Assembly (NCBI GenBank): GCA_021372495.1
Contig: JAJFUF010000011.1
Location: 62,001-126,000 of the forward strand
Source of the DNA: Lysobacteraceae bacterium
GTDB lineage: Bacteria > Pseudomonadota > Gammaproteobacteria > Xanthomonadales > Rhodanobacteraceae
Direction of reading: 5' to 3'
DNA length: 64,000 nt
Below the pieces are notes generated by a model, which did not search any database, was not told the origin of the DNA, and saw only the letters and a list, made by a program, of their open reading frames with translations. Of this stretch, positions 53,424 to 61,986 are shown piece by piece. Each line of letters opens with the position of its first letter. Position 1 is the first letter of the stretch. The position numbers and the translations under genes are program-made.

Positions 53424-53555
53424 GACCTTTCCTCCCGTACGGTGGCGCATGTCGAGCCTGCCGTTGCCGGCGACGGGCGTCAAGCCTGACCGGGATCAGG
53501 GCGCGGAACCCGCATTGCTGCTGGCATAATGCGAGGTTGCAACGGAGCACGACGC

Positions 53556-54647
53556 ATGACGCAGATGAACGAAACGCGGGTCCGCGAGCTGCTGGCCGGG
53601 GTGATCGATCCGCACACCGGGCAGGATCTGGTGGCGATGGGCGCGGTGCGCGCCGTCGGCGTGGACGGCGGGCGCGTCTCGGTGGATCTGCTGCTCGGCT
53701 ACCCCGCGCACAGCGTGCATGCCGACATGGCTGCGCAGGTCAAGGCGGCGCTGGAGGCCGATCCGGCGGTCGAGGCGGCCAGCGTGTCGGTCGGCTCGCG
53801 CGTGCAGGCGCACAAGGTGCAGGGCAAGCTGGCGCCGATGCCGGGCATCAAGAACATCATCGCGGTGGCGTCCGGCAAGGGCGGCGTCGGCAAGTCCACG
53901 GTGGCCGCCAACCTGGCGCTGGCGCTGGCCGCCGAGGGCGCTGCGGTGGGCGTGATGGACGCCGACATCTACGGCCCCAGCCAGCCGCGCATGCTTGGCG
54001 TCGAGGGCAAGCCGACCTCGCCGGACGGCAAGAGCATCGAGCCGATGCGCAACCACGGCCTGCAGGTGATGTCGATCGGCTTCATGGTCGGCGAGGACAC
54101 GCCGATGATCTGGCGCGGGCCGATGGTCACCCAGGCGCTGACGCAACTGCTGAACGACACGCGCTGGCAGGACCTCGACTACCTGGTGATCGACCTGCCG
54201 CCCGGCACCGGCGACATCCACCTCACCCTGTGCCAGCGCGTGCCGGTGTCCGGCGCGGTGATCGTGACCACGCCGCAGGACATCGCGCTGCTCGACGCGA
54301 AGAAGGCACTGAAGATGTTCGAGAAGGTGGCGGTGCCGGTACTCGGCATCATCGAGAACATGTCCACCCACGTCTGCTCGAACTGCGGCCACGAGGAGCA
54401 CGTGTTCGGCGAGGGCGGCGGCGAGCGCATGGCCGCGCAGTACGGCGTGCCGCTGCTGGGATCGCTGCCGCTGGACATCCGCATCCGCGAGCAGGCCGAT
54501 GGCGGCACGCCGACGGTGGCGGCGATGCCGGAGTCCGACGTGGCCGCGCGCTACCGCGAGATCGCCCGCAAGACCGCCGCGCAGCTTTCGCTGCAGGCGC
54601 GCAACAAGGCGATCCAGTTCCCCAAGATCGTCATCGCCAACACGTAG
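53556..54647 (+). CDS. apbC: ApbC/Mrp-family iron-sulfur carrier ATPase
   Basis: A 363-residue P-loop protein that carries iron-sulfur clusters to target enzymes. An N-terminal MIP18/DUF59 domain (about 1-85) precedes the deviant Walker A motif ASGKGGVGKSTVAANLAL, the DADIYGPSQPRMLG motif and DLPPGTGDIHLTL. The cluster-binding CxxC is CSNCGHEEHVFG. The ATG at 53556 has GGAG upstream; an in-frame start at 53529 is less likely. It is a single gene. The 197-bp gap after it contains a GGCGGGCC-type palindrome (about 54731-54752). Confidence 0.95.
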   Translation: MTQMNETRVRELLAGVIDPHTGQDLVAMGAVRAVGVDGGRVSVDLLLGYPAHSVHADMAAQVKAALEADPAVEAASVSVGSRVQAHKVQGKLAPMPGIKNIIAVASGKGGVGKSTVAANLALALAAEGAAVGVMDADIYGPSQPRMLGVEGKPTSPDGKSIEPMRNHGLQVMSIGFMVGEDTPMIWRGPMVTQALTQLLNDTRWQDLDYLVIDLPPGTGDIHLTLCQRVPVSGAVIVTTPQDIALLDAKKALKMFEKVAVPVLGIIENMSTHVCSNCGHEEHVFGEGGGERMAAQYGVPLLGSLPLDIRIREQADGGTPTVAAMPESDVAARYREIARKTAAQLSLQARNKAIQFPKIVIANT

Positions 54648-54844
54648 GCCGGGGCGGGACCCATCGCCGCGCCGGCCGGTTTCGCCGTCGGTGCGACGCG
54701 GGCCTGAGCAGAGGCCGACGGAAAACGGCGGGCCGGGGCCCGCCCTACCAAAATCGCGGCGGTTTGCGCCACAATCGCCCGCGGCCGACCCCGGCCGCAT
54801 CCCACGAAGCCACTGCCGGCGGCCGCGGCCGTCCCTGAGGGCGC

Positions 54845-55411
54845 ATGAGCATCAAATCCGACAAGTGGATCCGCCGCATGGCGGAGCAGCACGGCATGAT
54901 CGAGCCGTTCGAGCACGGCCAGGTCCGGCACAACGGCGGCGACAAGCTGATCTCGTACGGCACTTCCAGCTACGGCTACGACGTGCGCTGCGCCGACGAG
55001 TTCAAGGTATTCACCAACATCAATTCCACGATCGTCGACCCCAAGGCGTTCGACAGCCGCAGCTTCGTCGACATCAAGGCGGACGTGTGCATCATCCCGC
55101 CCAACTCGTTCGCGCTGGCGCGCACCGTCGAGTACTTCCGCATCCCGCGCAAGGTGCTGACGATCTGCCTCGGCAAGAGCACCTACGCGCGCTGCGGCAT
55201 CATCGTCAACGTGACCCCGCTGGAACCCGAGTGGGAGGGCCACGTGACGCTGGAGTTCTCCAACACCACGCCGCTGCCGGCGAAGATCTACGCCAACGAG
55301 GGCGTGGCGCAGATGCTGTTCCTCGAATCCGACGAGGAGTGCGAGACCAGCTACAAGGACCGCGGCGGCAAGTACATGGGCCAGCGCGGCGTGACCCTGC
55401 CGCGCACGTGA
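54845..55411 (+). CDS. dcd: dCTP deaminase
   Basis: A 188-residue enzyme that converts dCTP to dUTP, a step toward dTMP. The sequence from [18 protein letters not shown] through [16 protein letters not shown], the phosphate-contacting [21 protein letters not shown] with the catalytic Glu of [15 protein letters not shown] and the final [12 protein letters not shown] are all family-typical. GAGGG lies 5 bases before the ATG. Length matches the homotrimeric gammaproteobacterial enzyme. Confidence 0.97.
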   Translation: MSIKSDKWIRRMAEQHGMIEPFEHGQVRHNGGDKLISYGTSSYGYDVRCADEFKVFTNINSTIVDPKAFDSRSFVDIKADVCIIPPNSFALARTVEYFRIPRKVLTICLGKSTYARCGIIVNVTPLEPEWEGHVTLEFSNTTPLPAKIYANEGVAQMLFLESDEECETSYKDRGGKYMGQRGVTLPRT

Positions 55412-55523
55412 GGCGCGCGCCGCGCGCCCGACCGCCGGGCGCGCATGTACACTTCCGGCCTACGCAACCGGGCCCGCCGCCCGCTGCCGCGGCACGATGA
55501 ATCCAGATGCAGGAGCCTTCGCG

Positions 55524-55934
55524 ATGAATTCCCTGAACCGATTCGCCCGCCTGTTCGCCGCTGCCGCCGCCTGCGGCCTGCTGCTGGCGCTCGCCGCCTG
55601 CGGCCCGATCCGCCGTGGCGGCAAGGAAACCGTGGCCGTGCCCGCGAAGTACGACATGGTCATCGCGGCCGCCAAGGACAACCAGTTCAACCTCGGCGGC
55701 GCGATCCTCAATATCGACGACCTGATCGGCCACTTCCGCTACCTGGAGGACCAGAAGCAGCTGCCGAAGAGCGTGCTGCTGAAGGACGGCGACGACGCCA
55801 AGGTGAAGGACGCGCACATCAACGCCTTCGCCAGCCTGCAGGTCACCTTCCACTTCACCGGCTACATCGAGCACAAGGGCAAGCTGACCCTGCTCAAGGC
55901 CGTGGAGACCCCGGACGACAAGGCGCAGAAGTGA
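55524..55934 (+). CDS. small lipoprotein, unknown function
   Basis: A 136-residue protein with a lipoprotein signal (residues 5-28, lipobox LALAAC before GPIRR). The mature 109 residues contain KYDMVIAAAKDNQFNLGGAI, LNIDDLIGHFRYLEDQKQLP and VKDAHINAFASLQVTFHFTG. I know no family function. The ATG at 55524 has AGGAG upstream; another 9 codons back is possible. It follows dcd by 112 bp and might be cotranscribed. Confidence 0.75.
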   Translation: MNSLNRFARLFAAAAACGLLLALAACGPIRRGGKETVAVPAKYDMVIAAAKDNQFNLGGAILNIDDLIGHFRYLEDQKQLPKSVLLKDGDDAKVKDAHINAFASLQVTFHFTGYIEHKGKLTLLKAVETPDDKAQK

Positions 55935-55997
55935 GTTGAGGCCGCCGGGCGCGCGCGAAGGCGCCCGGGGTCTCCCGACGCTTCCGTCTCCCGCTTC

Positions 55998-56654
55998 TCA
56001 GTCGATGGCGCCGGCGGCGATGCGCGCGTCCCCGCGCGTGGCCAGCGCCGTGCGCAGCAGCAGGCGCAGCGCCCGCACCACGTCGTCGCGCGCCATGCTG
56101 GGCGCGCCGGCGTGGCGCGCCGCCTGCTCGGGCAGGTAGGGAATGTGCACGAAGCCGGCGCGCACGCCGCGGCGTTTCGCGGTCGCGTGCATCAGTCCGT
56201 AGAACACGTGGTTGCAGACGTAGGTGCCGGCGCTCTGCGAGATTTCCGCGGGAATGCCCGCGCGCTGCAGCGCGGCCAGCATGGCCTTGATCGGCAGCGT
56301 GGCGAAGTAGGCGGCCGGGCCGTCCGCGACCACCGGTACGTCCACCGGCTGCGCGCCGGCGTTGTCGGCGATGCGCGCGTCGTCGACGTTGATGGCGACG
56401 CGCTCCAGCGAGATGCGCGCGCGCCCGCCGGCCTGGCCGACCGCCAGCACCAGCGCCGGCCGGTGCGCGGTGAGCGCGCGGCGCAGCGCGGCCAGCGAAA
56501 GGCCGAACGCGGTCGGCAGTTGCGCCGCGACCACGCGATGGCCGGCGATGCGCGCGCCGTGCAGCGCGCCGACCGCCTCCCATGACGGATTGACCGGTTC
56601 GCCGCCGAACGCGTCGAAGCCGGTCAGCAGCACGCAGGGCGTCGTTCGATTCAT
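55998..56654 (-). CDS. pcp: pyroglutamyl-peptidase I
   Basis: A 218-residue cysteine peptidase (family C15) that removes N-terminal pyroglutamate from peptides. It begins [20 protein letters not shown]. The catalytic Glu lies in [17 protein letters not shown], Cys in [15 protein letters not shown] and His in [11 protein letters not shown]. Its start overlaps the DUF979 stop by 4 bp and it ends the pyroglutamate operon. The released 5-oxoproline would be used by the PxpABC enzyme encoded upstream in the same unit. Confidence 0.95.
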   Translation of the reverse strand: MNRTTPCVLLTGFDAFGGEPVNPSWEAVGALHGARIAGHRVVAAQLPTAFGLSLAALRRALTAHRPALVLAVGQAGGRARISLERVAINVDDARIADNAGAQPVDVPVVADGPAAYFATLPIKAMLAALQRAGIPAEISQSAGTYVCNHVFYGLMHATAKRRGVRAGFVHIPYLPEQAARHAGAPSMARDDVVRALRLLLRTALATRGDARIAAGAID

Positions 56655-57616
56655 CGGAACACCAGCACGTACATCAGCACCAGGTTGACCGCCAGCAGCG
56701 CCAGCGCGGTCGGTACCTGCATGCGGATCACGCCGTTCTGGTCGTCCAGCTCCAGCAGCGCCGCGGGGACGATGTTGAAGTTGGCCGCCATCGGCGTCAG
56801 CAGCGTACCGCAGTAGCCGGTCAGCATGCCGAGCGCGCCCAGCACCGCGGGATCGGCGCCGTGCCTGAGGATCAGCAGCGGCAGGCCGATGCCGGCGGTC
56901 AGCACCGGAAACGCGGCGAAGGCGTTGCCCATGATCACGGTGAACAGCACCATGCCGAGGCCGTAGGCGAGCACGCAGGCGAGGCGGCTGTCGACCGGGA
57001 TCGCCGCCGAGGTGAGCGCGGCGATGGCGTCGCCGACGCCGGTGGCGGCGAACACGCCGCCCAGCGCGGCCAGCACCAGCGGCAGCAGCGCCGCCCAGCC
57101 CATCGTGTCGAGCAGGCGCCGGCCCTCGCCGAGCGCGGCGCGCGGCGGCGCGCGCGTCGCCGCCAGCGCGGCGAGCAGCGCGATCGCGCAGGAGAGCGCG
57201 AGGCCGGTCAGCGTCATCTGCGCCGTGGCGAACAGACGCGTGCCGCCGAAGGCGATCCGTTCACCGGCGAGCGCGACCGCGGCGGTGATCAGTGGAATCA
57301 GTAGCGCCGGCCCGAACAGGCGGTGGCCGAGCCGCGCGGCGCTGGCGCTGCGTGCCGCCGCATCGCGCTCGGGCAGGTGGCCGCGGCGCATGCGCGGCGC
57401 CAGCAGCGCGAGTGCGATCACGCCGAGGCCGGCGAGCTGCGCGGGGCGCTCGTCGCCGGCGTGCGCCGCCGCCAGCACCGCGTCGCCGCCGGCGAACAGC
57501 GCCGCCAGCACCGCCCAGAACGCCGCCGCCCACGCGCGGCGCTCGCGCAGGTTCAGCACCGCGGCGGCGGTAAGGAACAGCGCCAGCAGCCAGTAGGCGT
57601 GCTCAATCCGCAGCAT
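56651..57616 (-). CDS. DUF979 membrane protein
   Basis: A 321-residue protein with about nine hydrophobic segments. It starts with [20 protein letters not shown] and has [24 protein letters not shown] and [20 protein letters not shown], typical of DUF979. DUF979 and DUF969 occur as an adjacent pair beside 5-oxoprolinase genes and are thought to form a two-part permease. Its start overlaps the DUF969 gene by 14 bp and its end overlaps pcp. Pyroglutamate or pyroglutamyl peptides are the likely substrate, by context only. Confidence 0.9.
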   Translation of the reverse strand: MLRIEHAYWLLALFLTAAAVLNLRERRAWAAAFWAVLAALFAGGDAVLAAAHAGDERPAQLAGLGVIALALLAPRMRRGHLPERDAAARSASAARLGHRLFGPALLIPLITAAVALAGERIAFGGTRLFATAQMTLTGLALSCAIALLAALAATRAPPRAALGEGRRLLDTMGWAALLPLVLAALGGVFAATGVGDAIAALTSAAIPVDSRLACVLAYGLGMVLFTVIMGNAFAAFPVLTAGIGLPLLILRHGADPAVLGALGMLTGYCGTLLTPMAANFNIVPAALLELDDQNGVIRMQVPTALALLAVNLVLMYVLVFR

Positions 57617-58304
57617 CGGCGGCCTCCGCGGGCGCTCGCACGGCGCGCTGCATGCGGCGCTGGAATGCGACGATGCGCACGCCGTGGATCAGGAACGCCG
57701 CGATCGCGGTCGGCAGCGCCCACAGCGCGATGTGCAGCGGGGTCAGCTCGATGCCGTGCTGCGCGTAGAAGCCCTGGATCAGAAGCACGCCGCCGAGCGC
57801 GACGAACACGTCCTCGCCGAAGAACAGGCCGACGTTGTCGGTGGCCGCGGCCAGCGCGCGCACGCGCTGGCGCTCGGCGTGGTCGAGCGCGCCGTGGCGT
57901 TTCTCCGCCGCGGCCTCGCTCATCGGCGCCAGCAGCGGGCGCACCGTCTGCGCATGGCCGGCGACGTTGGTCAGGCCGAGCATGCTCAGCACCTGCCGCA
58001 ATCCGAGGTAGGCGATCAGCAGCCTGGCGAGGGTGAGCCCGCGCAGGCTCTCGATCCACGCGCGCGCGTGCTCGCGCAGCCCGGCGCGCTCCAGCACGCC
58101 GATCACCGGCAGGGTCAACGCGAACAGCAGCAGCGCGCGATTGGAGACGAAGCTGGTGCCCAGCAGGGCGAGGATGTCGCCGACCGATTTGCCGGCGGCG
58201 AAGCCGCTGACCAGTCCGGCCGCGACCACCACCAGCACCGGATTGCGGCGCAGCGCGAAGCCGGCGACGACCACGGCGACGCCGAGCAGCGGCCAGTAGT
58301 TCAT
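57603..58304 (-). CDS. DUF969 membrane protein
   Basis: A 233-residue protein with about six hydrophobic segments. It begins NYWPLLGVAVVVAGFALRRNP and holds LLIAYLGLRQVLSMLGLTNVAG and AATDNVGLFFGEDVFVALGG, which are DUF969 landmarks. It is the partner of the DUF979 protein. It overlaps pxpA by 4 bp (its start is 4 bp inside the end of pxpA) and DUF979 by 14 bp, so the permease pair and the enzyme are produced together. Confidence 0.9.
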   Translation of the reverse strand: MNYWPLLGVAVVVAGFALRRNPVLVVVAAGLVSGFAAGKSVGDILALLGTSFVSNRALLLFALTLPVIGVLERAGLREHARAWIESLRGLTLARLLIAYLGLRQVLSMLGLTNVAGHAQTVRPLLAPMSEAAAEKRHGALDHAERQRVRALAAATDNVGLFFGEDVFVALGGVLLIQGFYAQHGIELTPLHIALWALPTAIAAFLIHGVRIVAFQRRMQRAVRAPAEAADAAD

Positions 58305-59068
58305 GCGCCGCGCCCCAAAGCGGCGATGCGCACGCCGGCGCTCTCCAGCGCCTCGCGCAGCCGGCGCGCGAAGGTCGCCGCGTCGGCGCGATCGCCGTGC
58401 ACGCACAGCGTGTCGGCCTCGATGGCGACGCGTGCGCCGTCGCCGGCGAGGGCCTCGCCGCGGGTGGCGATGGACAGCGCCTGCGCCACGGCGGCATCGA
58501 CATCGTCGATCACCGCACCGGCCTCGGAGCGCGGCGTCAGCGAACCGTCGGCGCGATAGCGACGGTCGGCGAACGCCTCGCGGGCGACGGCGAGGCCGGC
58601 CGCGCGTCCGGCCTCGAGCAGCGCGCTGCCGGCCCGGCCGACCAGCACCAGGCCGGCGTCGAAGTCGCGCACCGCGGCGGCGATCGCGTCGGCCAGCGCG
58701 CGATCCTTCGCCGCCATGTTGTACAGCGCGCCGTGCGGCTTGACGTGGTGCAGGCGCGCGCCGGCGGCGCGCGCGAACGCGGCCAGCGCGCCGGTCTGGT
58801 AGAGCGTCAGCGCGTACGCCTCGTCGGGCGCGATCGCCATCGCGCGCCGGCCGAAACCCTGCAGGTCCGGCAGCGACGGGTGCGCGCCGATGGCGACGCC
58901 GCGGCGCGCGGCCGCTGCGACGGTGCGGCGCATCGTGTCGGGATCGCCGGCGTGGAAGCCGCAGGCGATGTTGGCGGAGCTGACGTGCGCGAGCACGGCC
59001 TCGTCCTGGCCCATGTGCCAGGCGCCGTAGGATTCGCCCATGTCGCAGTTGAGGTCGAGGGTCCGCAT
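58301..59068 (-). CDS. pxpA: 5-oxoprolinase subunit A
   Basis: A 255-residue member of the LamB/YcsF family, the subunit of the ATP-dependent 5-oxoprolinase PxpABC that opens pyroglutamate to glutamate. It starts RTLDLNCDMGESYGAW, then ANIACGFHAGDPDTM, AIGAHPSLPDLQGFGRR and HHVKPHGALYN, all near-invariant in PxpA. The ATG at 59068 gives this conserved N-terminus. It lies 28 bp after pxpC and overlaps DUF969 by 4 bp. The order pxpB-pxpC-pxpA differs from some genomes but all three subunits are present. Confidence 0.96.
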   Translation of the reverse strand: MRTLDLNCDMGESYGAWHMGQDEAVLAHVSSANIACGFHAGDPDTMRRTVAAAARRGVAIGAHPSLPDLQGFGRRAMAIAPDEAYALTLYQTGALAAFARAAGARLHHVKPHGALYNMAAKDRALADAIAAAVRDFDAGLVLVGRAGSALLEAGRAAGLAVAREAFADRRYRADGSLTPRSEAGAVIDDVDAAVAQALSIATRGEALAGDGARVAIEADTLCVHGDRADAATFARRLREALESAGVRIAALGRGA

Positions 59069-59096
59069 GCTCGTTCCAATCGGCGTCAGGTGCTCT

Positions 59097-60125
59097 TTAT
59101 CGCGCACCACCATGTACCTCGTTCGCCAGCCGCGTCGCGATGGCGGCCTCGAGCCGCTGCAGGCGGTGCTCGCGTTCGGCAAGGCGGCGGCGCGCTTCCT
59201 CCAGTGTCGTTGCGGCGAAGCGTACCGCATCGCCTGGCCGGCGCTGCGCGAGGCGCGGCAGATCCACCGCGGCGACGTGGCCGATGCGCGGATAGCCGCC
59301 GCTGACCGGATGCTCGGCCATCAGCACGATGGCCTGGCCCGACGGCGGCAGTTGCACGGTGCCGGCGACGCTCGCTTCCGAAACGAGTTCCAGCGGCGCG
59401 GTCAGCGCGAGCCGCGGGCCGTCGAGACGGTAGCCGACGCGGTTGGAGTCGACGGCGACACGGAACGTGCCCTCGAACAGCGCGGCGCGCGAGGCGGCGT
59501 CGAGGTTGCACGTGTGCGTGGCCGGCAGCACGCGCAGCGGGCGCTGCGCCTCGCCGTCGAACCACGGCCTGAAGTCGAGGCTCCAGTCGGGCGAGATCGC
59601 TTGCGGCGGCGAGGGCGCGTCGTCGCGTCGCGACGACGCGGGGTGCGGGTCGTCCGCATTCGTGCCGACCGGCAGCACGTCGCCCGCGCGCAGCGCGCGT
59701 CCGTCGAGCGGGCCCAGCGCGGCGTTGACGTCGACGCCGCGACTGCCCAGCACCGGCGCCAGCGCGATGCCGCCGCGCACGGCAAGGTAGCTGCGGCAGC
59801 CGTGGCGCATGCCGCCGAGCGCCAGCACCGCGCCGGCGCGCACGCGGACCGGCGCCCACAGCGGCGCGCGCGCGCCGTCGATGCGCGCGTCGATCGGCGC
59901 GCCGGTCAGCGCGATCACGGCGTCGGCGCGGAAACGCAGGGTCGGGCCGAGCAGGGTGATTTCCAGCGCGCAGGCATCCGCCGGATTGCCGGCCAGCGCG
60001 TTGGCGAGGCGCAGCGCCGGCGCGTCCATCGCGCCGGCACGGCCGATGCCGAGCTGCGCGTAGCCGGGGCGGCCGCGGTCCTGCGGCGTGGTCAGCAGGC
60101 CGGGCTTGAGCACCTCGATGCTCAC
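59097..60125 (-). CDS. pxpC: 5-oxoprolinase subunit C
   Basis: A 342-residue carboxyltransferase-like (AHS2) subunit. It starts IEVLKPGLLTTPQDRGRPGY and has AGAMDAPALRLANALAGNP, LTGAPIDARIDG, VRGGIALAPVLGSRG and SGQAIVLMAEHPVSGGYPR, as in PxpC. The C-terminus runs into a coiled Arg/Glu-rich tail of about 25 residues. The start codon is GTG at 60125, overlapping the pxpB stop (GTGA), so the two subunits are coupled. Confidence 0.94.
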   Translation of the reverse strand: MSIEVLKPGLLTTPQDRGRPGYAQLGIGRAGAMDAPALRLANALAGNPADACALEITLLGPTLRFRADAVIALTGAPIDARIDGARAPLWAPVRVRAGAVLALGGMRHGCRSYLAVRGGIALAPVLGSRGVDVNAALGPLDGRALRAGDVLPVGTNADDPHPASSRRDDAPSPPQAISPDWSLDFRPWFDGEAQRPLRVLPATHTCNLDAASRAALFEGTFRVAVDSNRVGYRLDGPRLALTAPLELVSEASVAGTVQLPPSGQAIVLMAEHPVSGGYPRIGHVAAVDLPRLAQRRPGDAVRFAATTLEEARRRLAEREHRLQRLEAAIATRLANEVHGGAR

Positions 60126-60847
60126 GGCGCCGCTCCGGCGAGCCGCGCGAACTCGGCGGCGTCGATCGCGCGGAAGCGCACGCGGTCGCCGGGCGCGAGC
60201 AGGCACGGCGGCTCGCGCGCTGCGTCGAACAGCACCAGCGGCGTGCGCCCGACGATGCGCCAGCCGCCCGGCAGCTCGCGCGGATAGATGCCGGCCTGCG
60301 CGCCGCCGATCGCCACCGATCCGGCCGGCACGCGCGTGCGCGGCGTCGCCAGGCGCGGCGCGTGCAGCGCCGGATCGAGACCGAGCAGGTAGGGGAAACC
60401 CGGGGCGAAGCCGAGCATGGCGACGCGGTAGTCGCCGGCGGCGTGGCGCGCGATCAGCGTGCTCGCGTCGATCCCGGCGTGCGCCGCGACGGCTTCGAGG
60501 TCGGGGCCGCAGTCGCCGCCGTAGCAGACCGGGATCTCGACCACGCGCGCTGGCGCGTCGCCTGCGATGGGTTGCGCGGCGGCGCCGGCCGCGGCGAGCG
60601 CGGCGCGCACGCGCCGCTCGACCTCGCGCATGCGCGCGGCGTCGGCGGCGGCCGCCGCGTCGAAGCGCAGCAGCAGGCTGGCGTAGGTCGGCACCAGGTC
60701 CTCGAGGCCGGGCAGGGCAGCGTCGCGCAGCACGCGCGCCGCGGCGTGCACGCGGGCGTTCAGCGCGGCGTCGATGCGCTCGCCGAAGCGCAGCAGCAGC
60801 CCGCTTTCGCCCATCGCCTCCAGCGCGAATGCGGGCGATGCGGCCAC
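60122..60847 (-). CDS. pxpB: 5-oxoprolinase subunit B
   Basis: A subunit of about 241 residues of the AHS1/KipI family. The N-terminal GESGLLLRFGERIDAALNAR and the later PVCYGGDCGPDLEAVAAHAG are typical, as are MLGFAPGFPYLLGLDP, VPAGSVAIGGAQAGIYP and LPGGWRIVGRTP. The start is GTG at 60847 with GAGG upstream; an ATG twelve codons on would also fit the family. It follows the HIT gene by 8 bp. Confidence 0.92.
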   Translation of the reverse strand: MAASPAFALEAMGESGLLLRFGERIDAALNARVHAAARVLRDAALPGLEDLVPTYASLLLRFDAAAAADAARMREVERRVRAALAAAGAAAQPIAGDAPARVVEIPVCYGGDCGPDLEAVAAHAGIDASTLIARHAAGDYRVAMLGFAPGFPYLLGLDPALHAPRLATPRTRVPAGSVAIGGAQAGIYPRELPGGWRIVGRTPLVLFDAAREPPCLLAPGDRVRFRAIDAAEFARLAGAAP

Positions 60848-60855
60848 GGCGCGCC

Positions 60856-61266
60856 TCAGCCGAGCAGCGCGCGCAGGCGCGCGAGCAGCGCCTCGCGCGC
60901 GTCGGCCGCATAGCGTTCGGCGCGACCGGCACCCCACACCGGGCCGGGCCAGGCGGCGTCGCCGGCGCGGCGCGCCACCACGTGCACGTGCAGCTGGCGC
61001 ACGACGTTGCCGAGCGCGCCGACGTTGAGCTTGTCGCATGGCGCTGCCGCGCGCAGCGCCGCGCCGGCGCGCTGCACCTCGTCGAGCAGCGCGTGCTGCG
61101 CGGCGCGGTCGAGGTCGGCCAGCTCGACCAGGCCGGGCCGGCGCGGCACCAGGATCAACCACGGAAAGCGCGCGTCGTCCATCAGCAGCAGCCGCGACAG
61201 CGGCAGCTCGGCGACCGACGCGGTGTCCGCGGCGAGGCGCGGGTCGAGCGCGAAGCCTTCGTTCAT
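60856..61266 (-). CDS. HIT-domain protein (Q-x-H-x-H variant)
   Basis: A 136-residue nucleotide-binding protein of the histidine-triad superfamily. It contains FPWLILVPRRPGLVELADLD and KLNVGALGNVVRQLHVHVVARR. The usual triad HxHxHxx is seen as QLHVHVV, with Gln replacing the first His, a subgroup common in proteobacteria. The role is not defined. Its ATG overlaps the hydrolase stop by 4 bp and pxpB starts 8 bp after its end, so it belongs to the same operon. Confidence 0.88.
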   Translation of the reverse strand: MNEGFALDPRLAADTASVAELPLSRLLLMDDARFPWLILVPRRPGLVELADLDRAAQHALLDEVQRAGAALRAAAPCDKLNVGALGNVVRQLHVHVVARRAGDAAWPGPVWGAGRAERYAADAREALLARLRALLG

Positions 61267-61934
61267 GCGCGGGCCAGGTGCCGGTCGAAGAAGGCGAGCG
61301 TGCGCGTGAGCGCCAGCTCCGCGCTGGCGCGGTCGTAGACGTGCGCATCGACCTCGCGGTTGAAGGCGTGGCCGGCGGGGTAGGTGTACACCTCGGCCTG
61401 CGGATACGCCTTGCGGTGCTGCTCGATCGCCGCGGCCGGGATCGAGCCGTCGCGCTCGCCGAAGTGGAACATCGCCGGCGCGCGCAGCGGCTGGTCGAGG
61501 AAGCGCACGTTGCGCGCACCGTAGTAGCTGACCGCCGGCATGCCGAGGCGCTGCGCGGCGAGCAGGGCGACGCTGCCGCCCCAGCAGTAGCCGACCACGC
61601 CGATGCGGCCGCTGGAGGCGATCGCCTCGGCGGCGCTGGCGACGTCCTCGACCGGGCGCTCGAACTCGAGCTCCTCGACCAGTTGCCTGCCGCGGGCGAT
61701 GCCCGCTTCGTCGTAGCCGAGTTCGGCGCCCGATTCGAGATGGTCGAAGAAGGCCGGCGCGATCGCCGTATAGCCGTGCGCGGCGAAGGTGTCGGCGACG
61801 TGGCGGATGTGCGCGTTGACGCCGAAGATCTCCTGCGCCACCACGATGCCGCCCTTGGGGACACCCTCCGGCTTGGCCAGATAGGCGGTGATGCACTGCA
61901 TGCGGGTGGTGTTGAGATGGATGGTCTGGGTCAC
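61263..61934 (-). CDS. dienelactone hydrolase family protein
   Basis: A 223-residue alpha/beta hydrolase. It has GGIVVAQEIFGVNAHIRHVAD (oxyanion loop with Glu), the nucleophile Cys in GYCWGG, Asp in GERDGSIP and His in GHAF, the triad of dienelactone hydrolases. Members act on dienelactone or other ester substrates; the true substrate is unknown. It is the first gene of the eight-gene leftward unit that ends with pcp. No promoter is obvious in the 52 bp between it and the next gene. Confidence 0.9.
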   Translation of the reverse strand: MTQTIHLNTTRMQCITAYLAKPEGVPKGGIVVAQEIFGVNAHIRHVADTFAAHGYTAIAPAFFDHLESGAELGYDEAGIARGRQLVEELEFERPVEDVASAAEAIASSGRIGVVGYCWGGSVALLAAQRLGMPAVSYYGARNVRFLDQPLRAPAMFHFGERDGSIPAAAIEQHRKAYPQAEVYTYPAGHAFNREVDAHVYDRASAELALTRTLAFFDRHLARA

Positions 61935-61986
61935 GGCGCGCTCCTGGCGCGGGGAAAGCGCCAGCGTAGGCCGCCGCGCGACGATG

